From positions 1-6,551 of the forward strand of contig JAJZOA010000366.1 of the NCBI GenBank assembly GCA_021852225.1: DNA of 6,551 nt. Direction: 5' to 3'. The notes under the pieces are model-generated. The model saw only the letters and a program-made list of their open reading frames with translations, was not told where the DNA came from and searched no databases. Below, in pieces: positions 1 to 5,788 of the stretch. Position numbers and translations under genes: made by a program. How positions within the stretch are numbered: the stretch's first letter is position 1; each line of letters opens with the position of its first letter. The DNA comes from Planctomycetota bacterium (lineage in GTDB: Bacteria; Planctomycetota; Phycisphaerae; WQYP01).

Positions 1-1463
1 TGGCGCAGGTCGTCATGGCGAAATCCGTCGATATCATAAACCGTGCTCAGAAGATGTGGCCCCTGAGGCGGACTGAGAAGCTTGTTGACAACGGTTTCCT
101 CCAAACCGCGGCAGTCAAAGCTCCAATCGGCAACGCCGCCGCGGTCCGCAGCCCGCAGATTATGGGTGGTAAACAATCCGCAGCCGGTGGTATACATCGC
201 CGTTCCAGGCTGATGCGGGTCAATCTGGAGGCTGCCGATCCAGTTGGTGGCCCCGACGGTATTTCTGTGCCATTTAATCCAAGGGGCACCGCCATCGGTC
301 CAGAGGCCGTCATGGCCGGGGCTGATGGAGGTCCAGTTTGCGCCGCCATCGGTACTGCGAAACAGGGAATCGCCCCGCGCCCATCGGCAGAAAGAACTGG
401 TCATGATGGTGCGCGGATGATGTGCGTCCAGGGTCATGGTTCCATAGCCGAAGGAATCATGGCCGGATGGCCGGACCGGGGTAATATTTTTCCAGGTTCC
501 CTGGCGTGTGTCCAAACACCAGACTGCGCCATCGGTCATGGAATTGGGACCCGGTTCAAGACCATAGCTTATATACATATTGCCATCTTTTGCAAGGACC
601 GCATGGTTGGGCCTCAGACCCGTCGGCTGCCCGTCCACCGGGGCCCAGGTGCGTCCGGCATTGTGACTGACAAAAAGACTTTCCTTATGAGTGGAAACGG
701 CTACATACACCGTGGGCGTGGGTGTGCCTGGCGTGCCGCCCTGGGCGTCAAACACCACGCATACCAGGCCAATGCCCGTGCCGTCACCGGCGGTGGGAAA
801 GGATTTTATCCGCCGCCATGCGCGGCCATGGTTGTCCGTAAGCCAGAGGCCGTCCGACCGCGAACCGAAAAGCAGGCGAGCCGGAAAATTCGGGTCCACC
901 ATTAAGCGTTCGCCATTAAAACGTCCCGGTTCATTGCCGCCAAGCTTTATGGGCAATGGCGAGCGCCGCCAGGTTGTACCCATATCTTCGGAGCACAGGA
1001 TAGCTCCGTTGGGAGCCCACCACTGGGTATACATTCCCGCGGCCAAATAAACGCGACGCGCGTCCGTGGGGTCCACAGCAAGGCTGTCGATACCGGAAAG
1101 ATTGGAATCCTTGCGACCGATCCAGTCGGTGATCGGCGTCCACGCGGCATCATAAGAGTTCCGCCGATAGGCCCCGCCTACATCGGTGCGCGCATAAACC
1201 AGTCCGGGCCGACGAGGATGCGGAATAATTCCAGTTACAAAGCCACCTCCACGAATCGCAACATTGCGCCACTGGTAGTTCCGGGCTTCGCCACCGGTGG
1301 ATGCCGCGGGCGTTTCGGTGGCGGCGCAGCCGGAACAGACGGCGGCGGTTGCAGCGAGGGCCAGAAATCCGCGGCGCGATGTTCCTTTGCGACTACGGGA
1401 GCGGACTAGTTTTGTCGCAACATCCGCTTCCGGCGGCCGACTGGTTTGGGATTTGGTATCCAT
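1..1463 (-). CDS. GH74 family xyloglucanase-type glycoside hydrolase, 3' end outside window
   Basis: Reading the minus strand from the ATG at 1463 gives 487 codons with no stop before the window edge. GH74 enzymes are beta-propeller endo-glucanases, mostly acting on xyloglucan. The family pattern is clear: residues 63-112 carry the YQWRNVAIRGGGFVTGI block, ARTDVGGAYR (Asp94 matches the first catalytic Asp) and the ITDWIG block; YDIDGFRHDDL follows near 476-486 (Asp477 fits the second catalytic Asp). Asp-box-like propeller motifs end at Trp165, Trp216, Trp273 and Trp377. The N-terminus has a twin-arginine motif (SRRGFL, 29-34), an Ala-rich stretch, then VCSGC with Cys46. This suggests Tat export and possibly lipidation, although Cys at -3 of the lipobox is atypical. 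GGAG at 1475-1478 lies 11 bases before the ATG, which supports this start. The missing C-terminus could carry binding or sorting domains. The family call is firm; the exact substrate is inferred. Confidence 0.93.
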   Translation of the reverse strand, partial: MDTKSQTSRPPEADVATKLVRSRSRKGTSRRGFLALAATAAVCSGCAATETPAASTGGEARNYQWRNVAIRGGGFVTGIIPHPRRPGLVYARTDVGGAYRRNSYDAAWTPITDWIGRKDSNLSGIDSLAVDPTDARRVYLAAGMYTQWWAPNGAILCSEDMGTTWRRSPLPIKLGGNEPGRFNGERLMVDPNFPARLLFGSRSDGLWLTDNHGRAWRRIKSFPTAGDGTGIGLVCVVFDAQGGTPGTPTPTVYVAVSTHKESLFVSHNAGRTWAPVDGQPTGLRPNHAVLAKDGNMYISYGLEPGPNSMTDGAVWCLDTRQGTWKNITPVRPSGHDSFGYGTMTLDAHHPRTIMTSSFCRWARGDSLFRSTDGGANWTSISPGHDGLWTDGGAPWIKWHRNTVGATNWIGSLQIDPHQPGTAMYTTGCGLFTTHNLRAADRGGVADWSFDCRGLEETVVNKLLSPPQGPHLLSTVYDIDGFRHDDLR

Positions 1464-1946
1464 GGCCCGAGCTTCTCCAAAAATAATCAGGTGGCGGCGT
1501 GGGCCAGGACAGAATCCCGTATCCCAAACTCCGACTATATTTAACGCGATAACCGCTTAAGCCAGCCACCATGATAATCGCAAATGTTTTTCGTATCAGC
1601 GCAGAGGTTCGCGCACGCCATGACGAGACAACCAGTGGCGGCAAGGGAATCGCCGGTTGGGAAATACAGCGGTGGACAGACTTTTATGGTTTGATTCAGC
1701 TTCCGCAATCCGGTTTGAGATAAAAGATGGCCCCCCTTTTAAAAGCCTTCGCTTTATTATGGTCCATTGCGGTTTAAATCGATAGCTGCATTGCATCTCA
1801 CAATGGCGGGGATTTGCAGTTCAGGAGGCAAGACGGATTCGCAAAGATTTATGTCACGCGGGAGACGCATAGATTGGAACTTGTAATCGGTCCCCACAGG
1901 CCGGGGCCAAAAGCGCTGGTTGCGAAAAATCGGCCGCCTTTTTTAC
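1464..1946. other. Intergenic region upstream of the GH74 gene
   Basis: This 483-base stretch separates the UvrC-like stop from the GH74 start. I find no tRNA-like fold and no convincing gene. Short open frames exist on both strands (50 codons at 1571-1723 plus; 66 codons at 1596-1796 minus), but neither has a good ribosome binding site or a recognisable protein. It contains an interrupted inverted repeat at 1541-1560, a GC-rich hairpin at 1889-1908 (GGTCCCC against GGGGCC with one bulged base) without a T-run on either side, and a C6 run with TTTTAAAA near 1730-1745. The GH74 promoter is expected here. Confidence 0.6.
1541..1560 (-). promoter_or_regulatory. Interrupted inverted repeat upstream of GH74, possible operator
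   Basis: TTAACGCGATAACCGCTTAA reads as TTAA(c)GCG - ATAAC - CGCTTAA, a near palindrome with one extra base in one arm. It lies 78-97 bases upstream of the GH74 start codon. On the minus strand it is followed by TAAATA (1538-1543), which could be a -10 element, but I see no good -35 at the right distance. The site is suggestive only; a repeat this short can arise by chance. Confidence 0.25.
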
Positions 1947-3392
1947 TCATTCTGGCCTTGGGGTGGAAGGTGGGTCCATTTTCGGTTCGGCGAGTTCGGA
2001 ATCCGTACGGCTGCTCTGTTCCAGAACACCGCCAGCCCGATGGCCGGATGATTTTTCTCTTTCCAGCCAGTGGCGAATTTGCGCATCGAGATCATTAACG
2101 TCGGTCAATTTTTGTCGCGGTATATATAACCCCGGATCCCGCGTCCGGAACAAATGGTAACAGACCAGGGAAACAATATCTTCCGGATTCGGAACGGGTG
2201 AAAATTCCGCGGCCGTGTTCTCGGCAACGGCTTGGGCTTTCGGTTTGGGCTGAACAACGGCATTCATGGCGTCGATGGCGGTCTGCTGGCCGCAAGCGTT
2301 GGCGGAAAAGCAGTCGGCTGCGGCCCGCAGCCACTGATGACAGATGAAAGCACCATCGGCCAGGTATTCAGCTGCGCGAACCTGTGCCAACCGCCAGATG
2401 CCGCGACCAGTCATGACAAACGGTTCTATCCAACGGCTTGTTTTTCCCGGCTGCAACATCAGATACCCCCATTGGGCGATGGGCGCAAGATGGTTCAACC
2501 CGGCAAGGGAAAGGTCATCGAGTTTTTTTAGTTTATCGCGAAATTTGCCCGCCTGACGATATTCCAATTGCGCTGCGGCGCTGCGCATCTGGCCTTCCAA
2601 AGTTCGCCGCGCGGTGGAGTGTGGTTCCTGATGCAGGTCCGCATTCCATTGCACAAGGAAATTGATTGCCGCATGCACGGAAGCCAAGTATTGGGGCATG
2701 GGCACGGTACCATCGCATGGCGCGGGGCACTGGCCCATGTCTTTGTAGGCACAGGCACGGCCGCGCGGGGATTGGCGCAGAATATCTTCGTATCTGCACA
2801 GGTCAAAAATATCGGATAGTTCATGGACAAGCCTTTGCGCGTTAGCGCGTCCGCCGATCGGACCAAACGTAACCGCCGGCTCCGGAGGAATTTTTGTGCC
2901 GATATGAAAAAATGGGGCTTCGGCCTGTGGATGAATGCTGATGTACCACGCCGGTTTCCAGCCAAGCATTTTATTAAATGATTGAGGAAACAGCGACCGC
3001 GCCGCCAGGCTGTAGACCCAGTTGCCCCAGAATCCACTACCCACACAGCAATAGCTGATGGAATGGGTAAGCGCGGCATAATCCACATGCGGCCCACCAG
3101 TCGAAGCGGCGGGAGCATCATCACCGGGTGGCGGACCGTCCACAAGCGGGGCCGGGGCCGTCGGCGTTGGATGCATCAATTTGGCCGCCGGTCGCAGCCT
3201 GCGCAAAACAGCCGCCCGCAGATCTGCGGTGGCCGCCAGAAGAACCGTCGCCGAATCGATCGAGGAAAACACGTAAACGCCGGGCTTCGCGGGAATGGAC
3301 ATGCCGTCGTTTAACTGCGAATACAGAAGGTTCCGGAACCCGCTGTTTTGCAGAGCTGCGGGACAGGAATCCGATGAAGGCATGTGCGTCAT
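1947..3392 (-). CDS. UvrC-like protein with degenerate GIY-YIG domain, Fe-S cysteines and UVR motif
   Basis: The 481-residue product follows the UvrC domain order but is shorter than UvrC (about 600). Residues 36-66 resemble the UvrC N-terminal GIY-YIG nuclease (KPGVYVF...), yet the IYVGKAKDLKKR segment is replaced by VLLAATADLRAA. The usual catalytic Tyr and Arg, and the later Glu (around 129), therefore appear lost. A Pro/Ala-rich insert occupies about 72-100. FGPIGGRANAQRLVHELSDIF then leads into Cys199, Cys214, Cys222 and Cys226; the last three spacings (x7, x3) match the UvrC [4Fe-4S] ligands, and YKDMGQCPAPCDG is a typical UvrC block. A UVR motif (UvrB contact in UvrC) spans about 262-295. 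The C-terminal RNase H-like nuclease and helix-hairpin-helix domains are not recognisable; the last 90 residues look disordered. The start has a weak GGGGA seven bases upstream. It lies 45 bases downstream of the dehydratase gene, probably in one operon. It probably binds a UvrB-like or nucleic-acid partner without cutting; this is inference. Confidence 0.85.
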   Translation of the reverse strand: MTHMPSSDSCPAALQNSGFRNLLYSQLNDGMSIPAKPGVYVFSSIDSATVLLAATADLRAAVLRRLRPAAKLMHPTPTAPAPLVDGPPPGDDAPAASTGGPHVDYAALTHSISYCCVGSGFWGNWVYSLAARSLFPQSFNKMLGWKPAWYISIHPQAEAPFFHIGTKIPPEPAVTFGPIGGRANAQRLVHELSDIFDLCRYEDILRQSPRGRACAYKDMGQCPAPCDGTVPMPQYLASVHAAINFLVQWNADLHQEPHSTARRTLEGQMRSAAAQLEYRQAGKFRDKLKKLDDLSLAGLNHLAPIAQWGYLMLQPGKTSRWIEPFVMTGRGIWRLAQVRAAEYLADGAFICHQWLRAAADCFSANACGQQTAIDAMNAVVQPKPKAQAVAENTAAEFSPVPNPEDIVSLVCYHLFRTRDPGLYIPRQKLTDVNDLDAQIRHWLEREKSSGHRAGGVLEQSSRTDSELAEPKMDPPSTPRPE

Positions 3393-3437
3393 GGGTGATT
3401 CCCCATCCTGTCACCTGTCCGCATGATGGCGACAGAT

Positions 3438-3911
3438 TCACACCGGCATACCGGTAATTTCGGACTCAAAAACCAGTGTGTTATTGCATATCCCCTGGCA
3501 TTGGGCGATGACGCGTCGCCGCGACATGGTTACCATTTTGGCAATCAGGTAGAGCGTAGCGGGCGGAACGATAGAACCGCGAAACCGGGTATTGTCCGCC
3601 TTGACGAAACCGAGAAATCCCATATCCGGAAACAGAACGTGGGTCATATAGGAACAGAGTTGGGCTGCCGCCTCGAGAATAATCACGCCCGGCATAAGCG
3701 GACGCCCGGGAATATGTCCGCGAACCCAGAACTCGTCCACGGCAACGTATTTCACTCCCACCACGGTCGCGTTGGGCAGATCGACATGGATAATGCCAGA
3801 TAACTGCTCCATTTCAAACCGGTGGGGATTAATTTTGCGAATGTCTTCTATTGGTGTGACAATGCGATTCAGGTCAAGCGCGGCGAGGTCATAAAGGAAA
3901 GCTGCGGCCAT
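3438..3911 (-). CDS. FabZ-type 3-hydroxyacyl-ACP dehydratase family protein (hotdog fold)
   Basis: The 157-residue hotdog-fold protein fits the length of FabZ, which dehydrates 3-hydroxyacyl-ACP to trans-2-enoyl-ACP in fatty acid synthesis in the cytoplasm. The signature GHIPGRPLMPGVIILEAAAQ spans 65-84. His66 and Glu80 are 14 residues apart, as are the FabZ catalytic His and Glu, so the enzyme could be active. The N-terminal motif INPHRFEMEQL (27-37) keeps the PHR of FabZ, but the usual LLVDR segment is missing. The C-terminal strand region (VKADNTRFRGSIVPPATL, about 103-120) also fits FabZ. AGGA at 3919-3922, seven bases before the ATG, supports the start. The UvrC-like gene follows after 45 bases on the same strand. 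It may be the main FabZ or a paralogue for a special lipid or polyketide; the sequence alone does not decide. Confidence 0.9.
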   Translation of the reverse strand: MAAAFLYDLAALDLNRIVTPIEDIRKINPHRFEMEQLSGIIHVDLPNATVVGVKYVAVDEFWVRGHIPGRPLMPGVIILEAAAQLCSYMTHVLFPDMGFLGFVKADNTRFRGSIVPPATLYLIAKMVTMSRRRVIAQCQGICNNTLVFESEITGMPV

Positions 3912-4003
3912 CGGGAAGTCCTGTCCGGGTTTAAAATTAAAACGGCATATCCATGCGACAGGCAGCCTGCCACAAAAGCATCAGGCGACGCGCCGCAAAA
4001 CTG

Positions 4004-4062
4004 CAGGCGTCAGGCCCAAAATGGAACCCAAACCCATCAATGGGGAAATTCTGACGCGCCTG
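4004..4062 (-). repeat. Long-loop inverted repeat enclosing a small hairpin
   Basis: CAGGCGTCAG (4004-4013) pairs with CTGACGCGCCTG (4051-4062), giving ten base pairs with a two-base bulge around a 37-base loop. Inside the loop, CCCA (4033-4036) pairs with TGGG (4041-4044) across a four-base loop. Several further CAGGC copies lie nearby (3959, 3982, 4011, 4076), so alternative pairings are possible. It sits about 90-150 bases upstream of the dehydratase start codon and would be in its 5' leader if transcription starts above it. No T-run follows, so it is not a standard terminator. Confidence 0.4.
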
Positions 4063-4196
4063 AAAAGTTATAAGGCAGGCCAAGCCGAGCGGCAAGCGTC
4101 ATAATGGAATTTTCCGACGCAAAAGTGCAACGCCTTTTTTAAGAGCATCGTCGCAGGCAACCGCGCCAGGCCCGATTGCCATGGAATGGCCTTAAT

Positions 4197-4224
4197 GGAG
4201 CCTGCGCTGTCATGCGCACACTCC
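4197..4224 (-). repeat. Hairpin that folds best as minus-strand RNA
   Basis: Read on the minus strand, GGAG-tgt-GCGC pairs with GCGC-agg-CTCC around a six-base loop. This gives nine Watson-Crick pairs plus one G-U pair, with a single G-G mismatch. Read as plus-strand RNA the middle has two mismatches, so minus-strand transcription is favoured. No T-run follows on the minus strand. Confidence 0.4.
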
Positions 4225-4314
4225 GTCGGACGCAGCAAATCAAACAGAACAATCGCGTTACGGACAAGATGGTCCGATGCGGATCAAACAACATGCCGGC
4301 GGGCCGCGCCGCGA

Positions 4315-4333
4315 CCGGCGCGAAAACCGCCGG
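4315..4333 (-). terminator. Strong GC hairpin just after the Hc1-like stop, possible 3' end structure
   Basis: CCGGCG (4315-4320) and CGCCGG (4328-4333) form a perfect six-pair stem with a seven-base loop, starting ten bases beyond the Hc1-like stop codon. There is no T-run after it on the minus strand, so it is not a canonical intrinsic terminator. It could protect the mRNA 3' end or act in Rho-dependent termination. Confidence 0.3.
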
Positions 4334-4343
4334 GGACATACAT

Positions 4344-4520
4344 TCAGGGATTCTGATTGCGCAGGTCCAGAATTTTTACGCGGATATTCTGGGCCATTTT
4401 GCGAATGTCCTGCATGGCTTTGCGCACCCGCGTGCCGGCCTGCTTGTTTCCGCCACTGGCCTTGGCGACATCTTCGGCAACTTGGTCGACAATCTGTTTG
4501 AGTTGCTGATATTCTTCCAT
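4344..4520 (-). CDS. Small Hc1-like (histone H1-like) protein, 58 residues
   Basis: The frame encodes 58 residues, beginning MEEYQQLKQIVDQVAEDVAK and ending NQNP. The central block GGNKQAGTRVRKAMQDIRK (23-41) matches the pattern shared by chlamydial Hc1 and short histone H1-like proteins of several bacterial phyla (GNKxAGxRxRKxxxxI). In that family the protein binds DNA non-specifically and helps compact the nucleoid. The acidic, helical N-terminus fits a coiled-coil or dimerising segment. The long Lys/Ala-rich tail of Hc1 is absent, as in other short family members. The ATG is preceded by AAGGAG at 4529-4534, eight bases away, the strongest ribosome binding site in the window, which suggests high expression. 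It lies alone between two spacers, so probably has its own transcript. The family call rests on pattern memory. Confidence 0.8.
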   Translation of the reverse strand: MEEYQQLKQIVDQVAEDVAKASGGNKQAGTRVRKAMQDIRKMAQNIRVKILDLRNQNP

Positions 4521-4528
4521 GATTAACG

Positions 4529-4534
4529 CTCCTT
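4529..4534 (-). promoter_or_regulatory. Strong Shine-Dalgarno of the Hc1-like gene
   Basis: AAGGAG on the minus strand, eight bases before the ATG at 4520. This supports translation of a 58-codon frame that would fall below many gene-length cut-offs. Confidence 0.75.
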
Positions 4535-4657
4535 AGGAAAATGTAGCACAATCGGCTGGTGCGAAGAATGGACTATCCATGGAAACGCACCAACCTACCG
4601 CCTGAACCCATTATCGGCCCCCGAAGCCTTGGAATTTAAATAAAAATACCAATTTTT

Positions 4658-4698
4658 CCGGTTTGCGATTATTTGCAAGATGGCCAATCCTGAACCGG
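4658..4698 (-). terminator. Possible hairpin downstream of trxB
   Basis: CCGGTT (4658-4663) pairs with AACCGG (4693-4698). A nested TTGC/GCAA pair (4663-4666 with 4675-4678) could stack on it on one side. On the minus strand it is followed by AAAAATTGG and then TATTTTTATTT, so the T-rich part comes about eight bases late for a standard intrinsic terminator. It lies 71 bases past the trxB stop. Confidence 0.25.
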
Positions 4699-4768
4699 CC
4701 TTAGATAGCGACCGCCGTCTTGCGCCTTGGGAGACGACACATTCGACCACAAGCTTGCTCGGCGAACC

Positions 4769-5788
4769 TTAATGGATGCCCTTTTCGGCGAGCCAACGCT
4801 CGGCATCTATGGCGGCCTTACACCCCATACCGGCGGCTGTTATTGCCTGGCGATAAACCGAATCCGCGCAATCTCCGGCGGCAAAAACCCCCTCCACACT
4901 GGTCAGAGATCGGAACGGGTCTTTAAGGACAACATATTTTTTCTCATTCAATTCCAGTTGGCCCGCCAGAAAGGCAGTGTTGGGTGTATGGCCAATGGCG
5001 GCGAACATTCCGCTGCAATCAAGAATGGTGGTCTGGCCGCTCTGGAGATTTTTCACCCGCACGCCGGTAACGCCCTTTTCGTCGGTTCCCAGAACTTCTT
5101 CAACGGCTGAATTCCAGACCGGCTTGATTTTGGGATTGCCCAGTGCCCGCTGGGCCATAATTTTGCTGGCGCGAAATGCGTCCCGTCGATGCACCATGTA
5201 GACAAGCGTGGAAAACTTTGTCAGGTAAGTGGCTTCCTCAACAGCGGAATCGCCCCCCCCTACCACCACCACGGGCTTATCACGAAATCTCGGCAAGGCA
5301 CCATCGCATACTGCGCAGGCGGAAACGCCATTGTTTTCAAACTTGCGTTCACTTTCCAAGCCCAGGTAATTGGCGGCGGCACCGGTGGAAATAATCACGC
5401 TGTGGGAACGCAACAGTTCCTCACCATCGCCGTTTAGTTCATCGGAATGCCAGATTTTAAATGGCCGGGCGCTTAAATCGATTTTGGACACAAATGAACT
5501 TTTTACCAGGGTGCCGAAGCGTTCTGCCTGCTGGCGCATGACACCCATCATTTTCTGGCCATCTATGCCATGTTCGAAGCCGGGATAGTTTTCAACTTCC
5601 GTGGTGAACATAAGCTGGCCGCCCGGCATGCGTTCCCGGCTCAAACCATCGCCCGCAAGGACAATGGGGCTAAGATTGGCGCGGGCCGCATAAATGGCTG
5701 CGGTCCAGCCGGCTGGTCCGGAGCCGATGATGGCAACTTTTTGAATGTCTGACAAGGCAATATCTCCAAAATTCTTATCGCGAGGCAT
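4769..5788 (-). CDS. trxB: Thioredoxin reductase (NADPH), TrxB
   Basis: This cytosolic flavoenzyme passes electrons from NADPH through FAD and a redox disulfide to thioredoxin. In the 339-residue reading, the FAD-binding [18 protein letters not shown] starts at 22. The redox pair is Cys158-Ala-Val-Cys161-Asp. The NADPH site is [10 protein letters not shown] (177-186) with [11 protein letters not shown] (199-209) for the 2'-phosphate. The second FAD motif, [21 protein letters not shown], begins at 300. All expected catalytic parts are present. Two starts are possible. The ATG at 5788 overlaps the stop of the upstream ABC gene as TAATG. The TTG at 5755 has GGAG eight bases upstream and gives [11 protein letters not shown], a 328-residue protein closer to usual TrxB N-termini. 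I list the longer form; the shorter one may be the true product. The ABC ATPase gene is directly upstream, so the two are likely in one operon. Confidence 0.95.
   Translation of the reverse strand: MPRDKNFGDIALSDIQKVAIIGSGPAGWTAAIYAARANLSPIVLAGDGLSRERMPGGQLMFTTEVENYPGFEHGIDGQKMMGVMRQQAERFGTLVKSSFVSKIDLSARPFKIWHSDELNGDGEELLRSHSVIISTGAAANYLGLESERKFENNGVSACAVCDGALPRFRDKPVVVVGGGDSAVEEATYLTKFSTLVYMVHRRDAFRASKIMAQRALGNPKIKPVWNSAVEEVLGTDEKGVTGVRVKNLQSGQTTILDCSGMFAAIGHTPNTAFLAGQLELNEKKYVVLKDPFRSLTSVEGVFAAGDCADSVYRQAITAAGMGCKAAIDAERWLAEKGIH

Larger units (their letters stand above)
3912..4343. other. Hairpin-rich intergenic region between the Hc1-like gene and the dehydratase gene
   Basis: This 432-base stretch has no convincing gene. 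The only minus-strand frame of note (4139-4339, 66 codons, Arg/Pro/Cys-rich) starts five bases after the Hc1-like stop without a ribosome binding site and resembles nothing I know. The region contains several inverted repeats: 3961-3971 (GGCAG-C-CTGCC), 4004-4062, 4033-4044, 4178-4190 (GCCAT-gga-ATGGC), 4197-4224, 4261-4276 (CGGAC/GTCCG) and 4315-4333. It should contain the end of the Hc1-like transcript and the dehydratase promoter or leader; an sRNA or structured 5' leader is possible. It matches no riboswitch class I can recognise. Confidence 0.55.
4521..4768. other. Intergenic region between trxB and the Hc1-like gene
   Basis: These 248 bases hold no recognisable gene. The stretch 4632-4678 is notably AT-rich compared with its surroundings and could form part of the Hc1-like gene's promoter region. 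I cannot place a good -35/-10 pair with normal spacing. Confidence 0.5.

Noticed and set aside
15..905. Open frame of 296 codons on the plus strand
   Set aside because: It is fully antisense to the GH74 frame, whose family motifs are unmistakable; the plus-strand protein is low-complexity Gly/Arg/Ala-rich with no recognisable domain.
1574..1584. Eleven bases (ATAATCGCAAA) repeated in inverse orientation at 4662-4672
   Set aside because: A match of this length is expected several times by chance when both strands of 6.5 kb are compared.
1571..1723. 50-codon plus-strand frame starting MIIANVFRISAEV
   Set aside because: No Shine-Dalgarno, no recognisable family and mixed codon use; expected by chance in a 480-base spacer.
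1596..1796. 66-codon minus-strand frame in the GH74 upstream spacer
   Set aside because: No good ribosome binding site and a basic, patternless sequence.
1925..1944. A-tract, CGGCCG core and T-tract right after the UvrC-like stop, resembling a bidirectional terminator
   Set aside because: The GC stem is too short to fold with a proper loop; pairing would rely mainly on A-T pairs.
2528..3145. 205-codon minus-strand frame inside the UvrC-like gene
   Set aside because: It lies out of frame within a gene supported by the cysteine cluster and UVR motif; the protein matches nothing known to me.
4176..4526. 116-codon plus-strand frame
   Set aside because: It is antisense to the Hc1-like gene, which has the strong ribosome binding site and family pattern.
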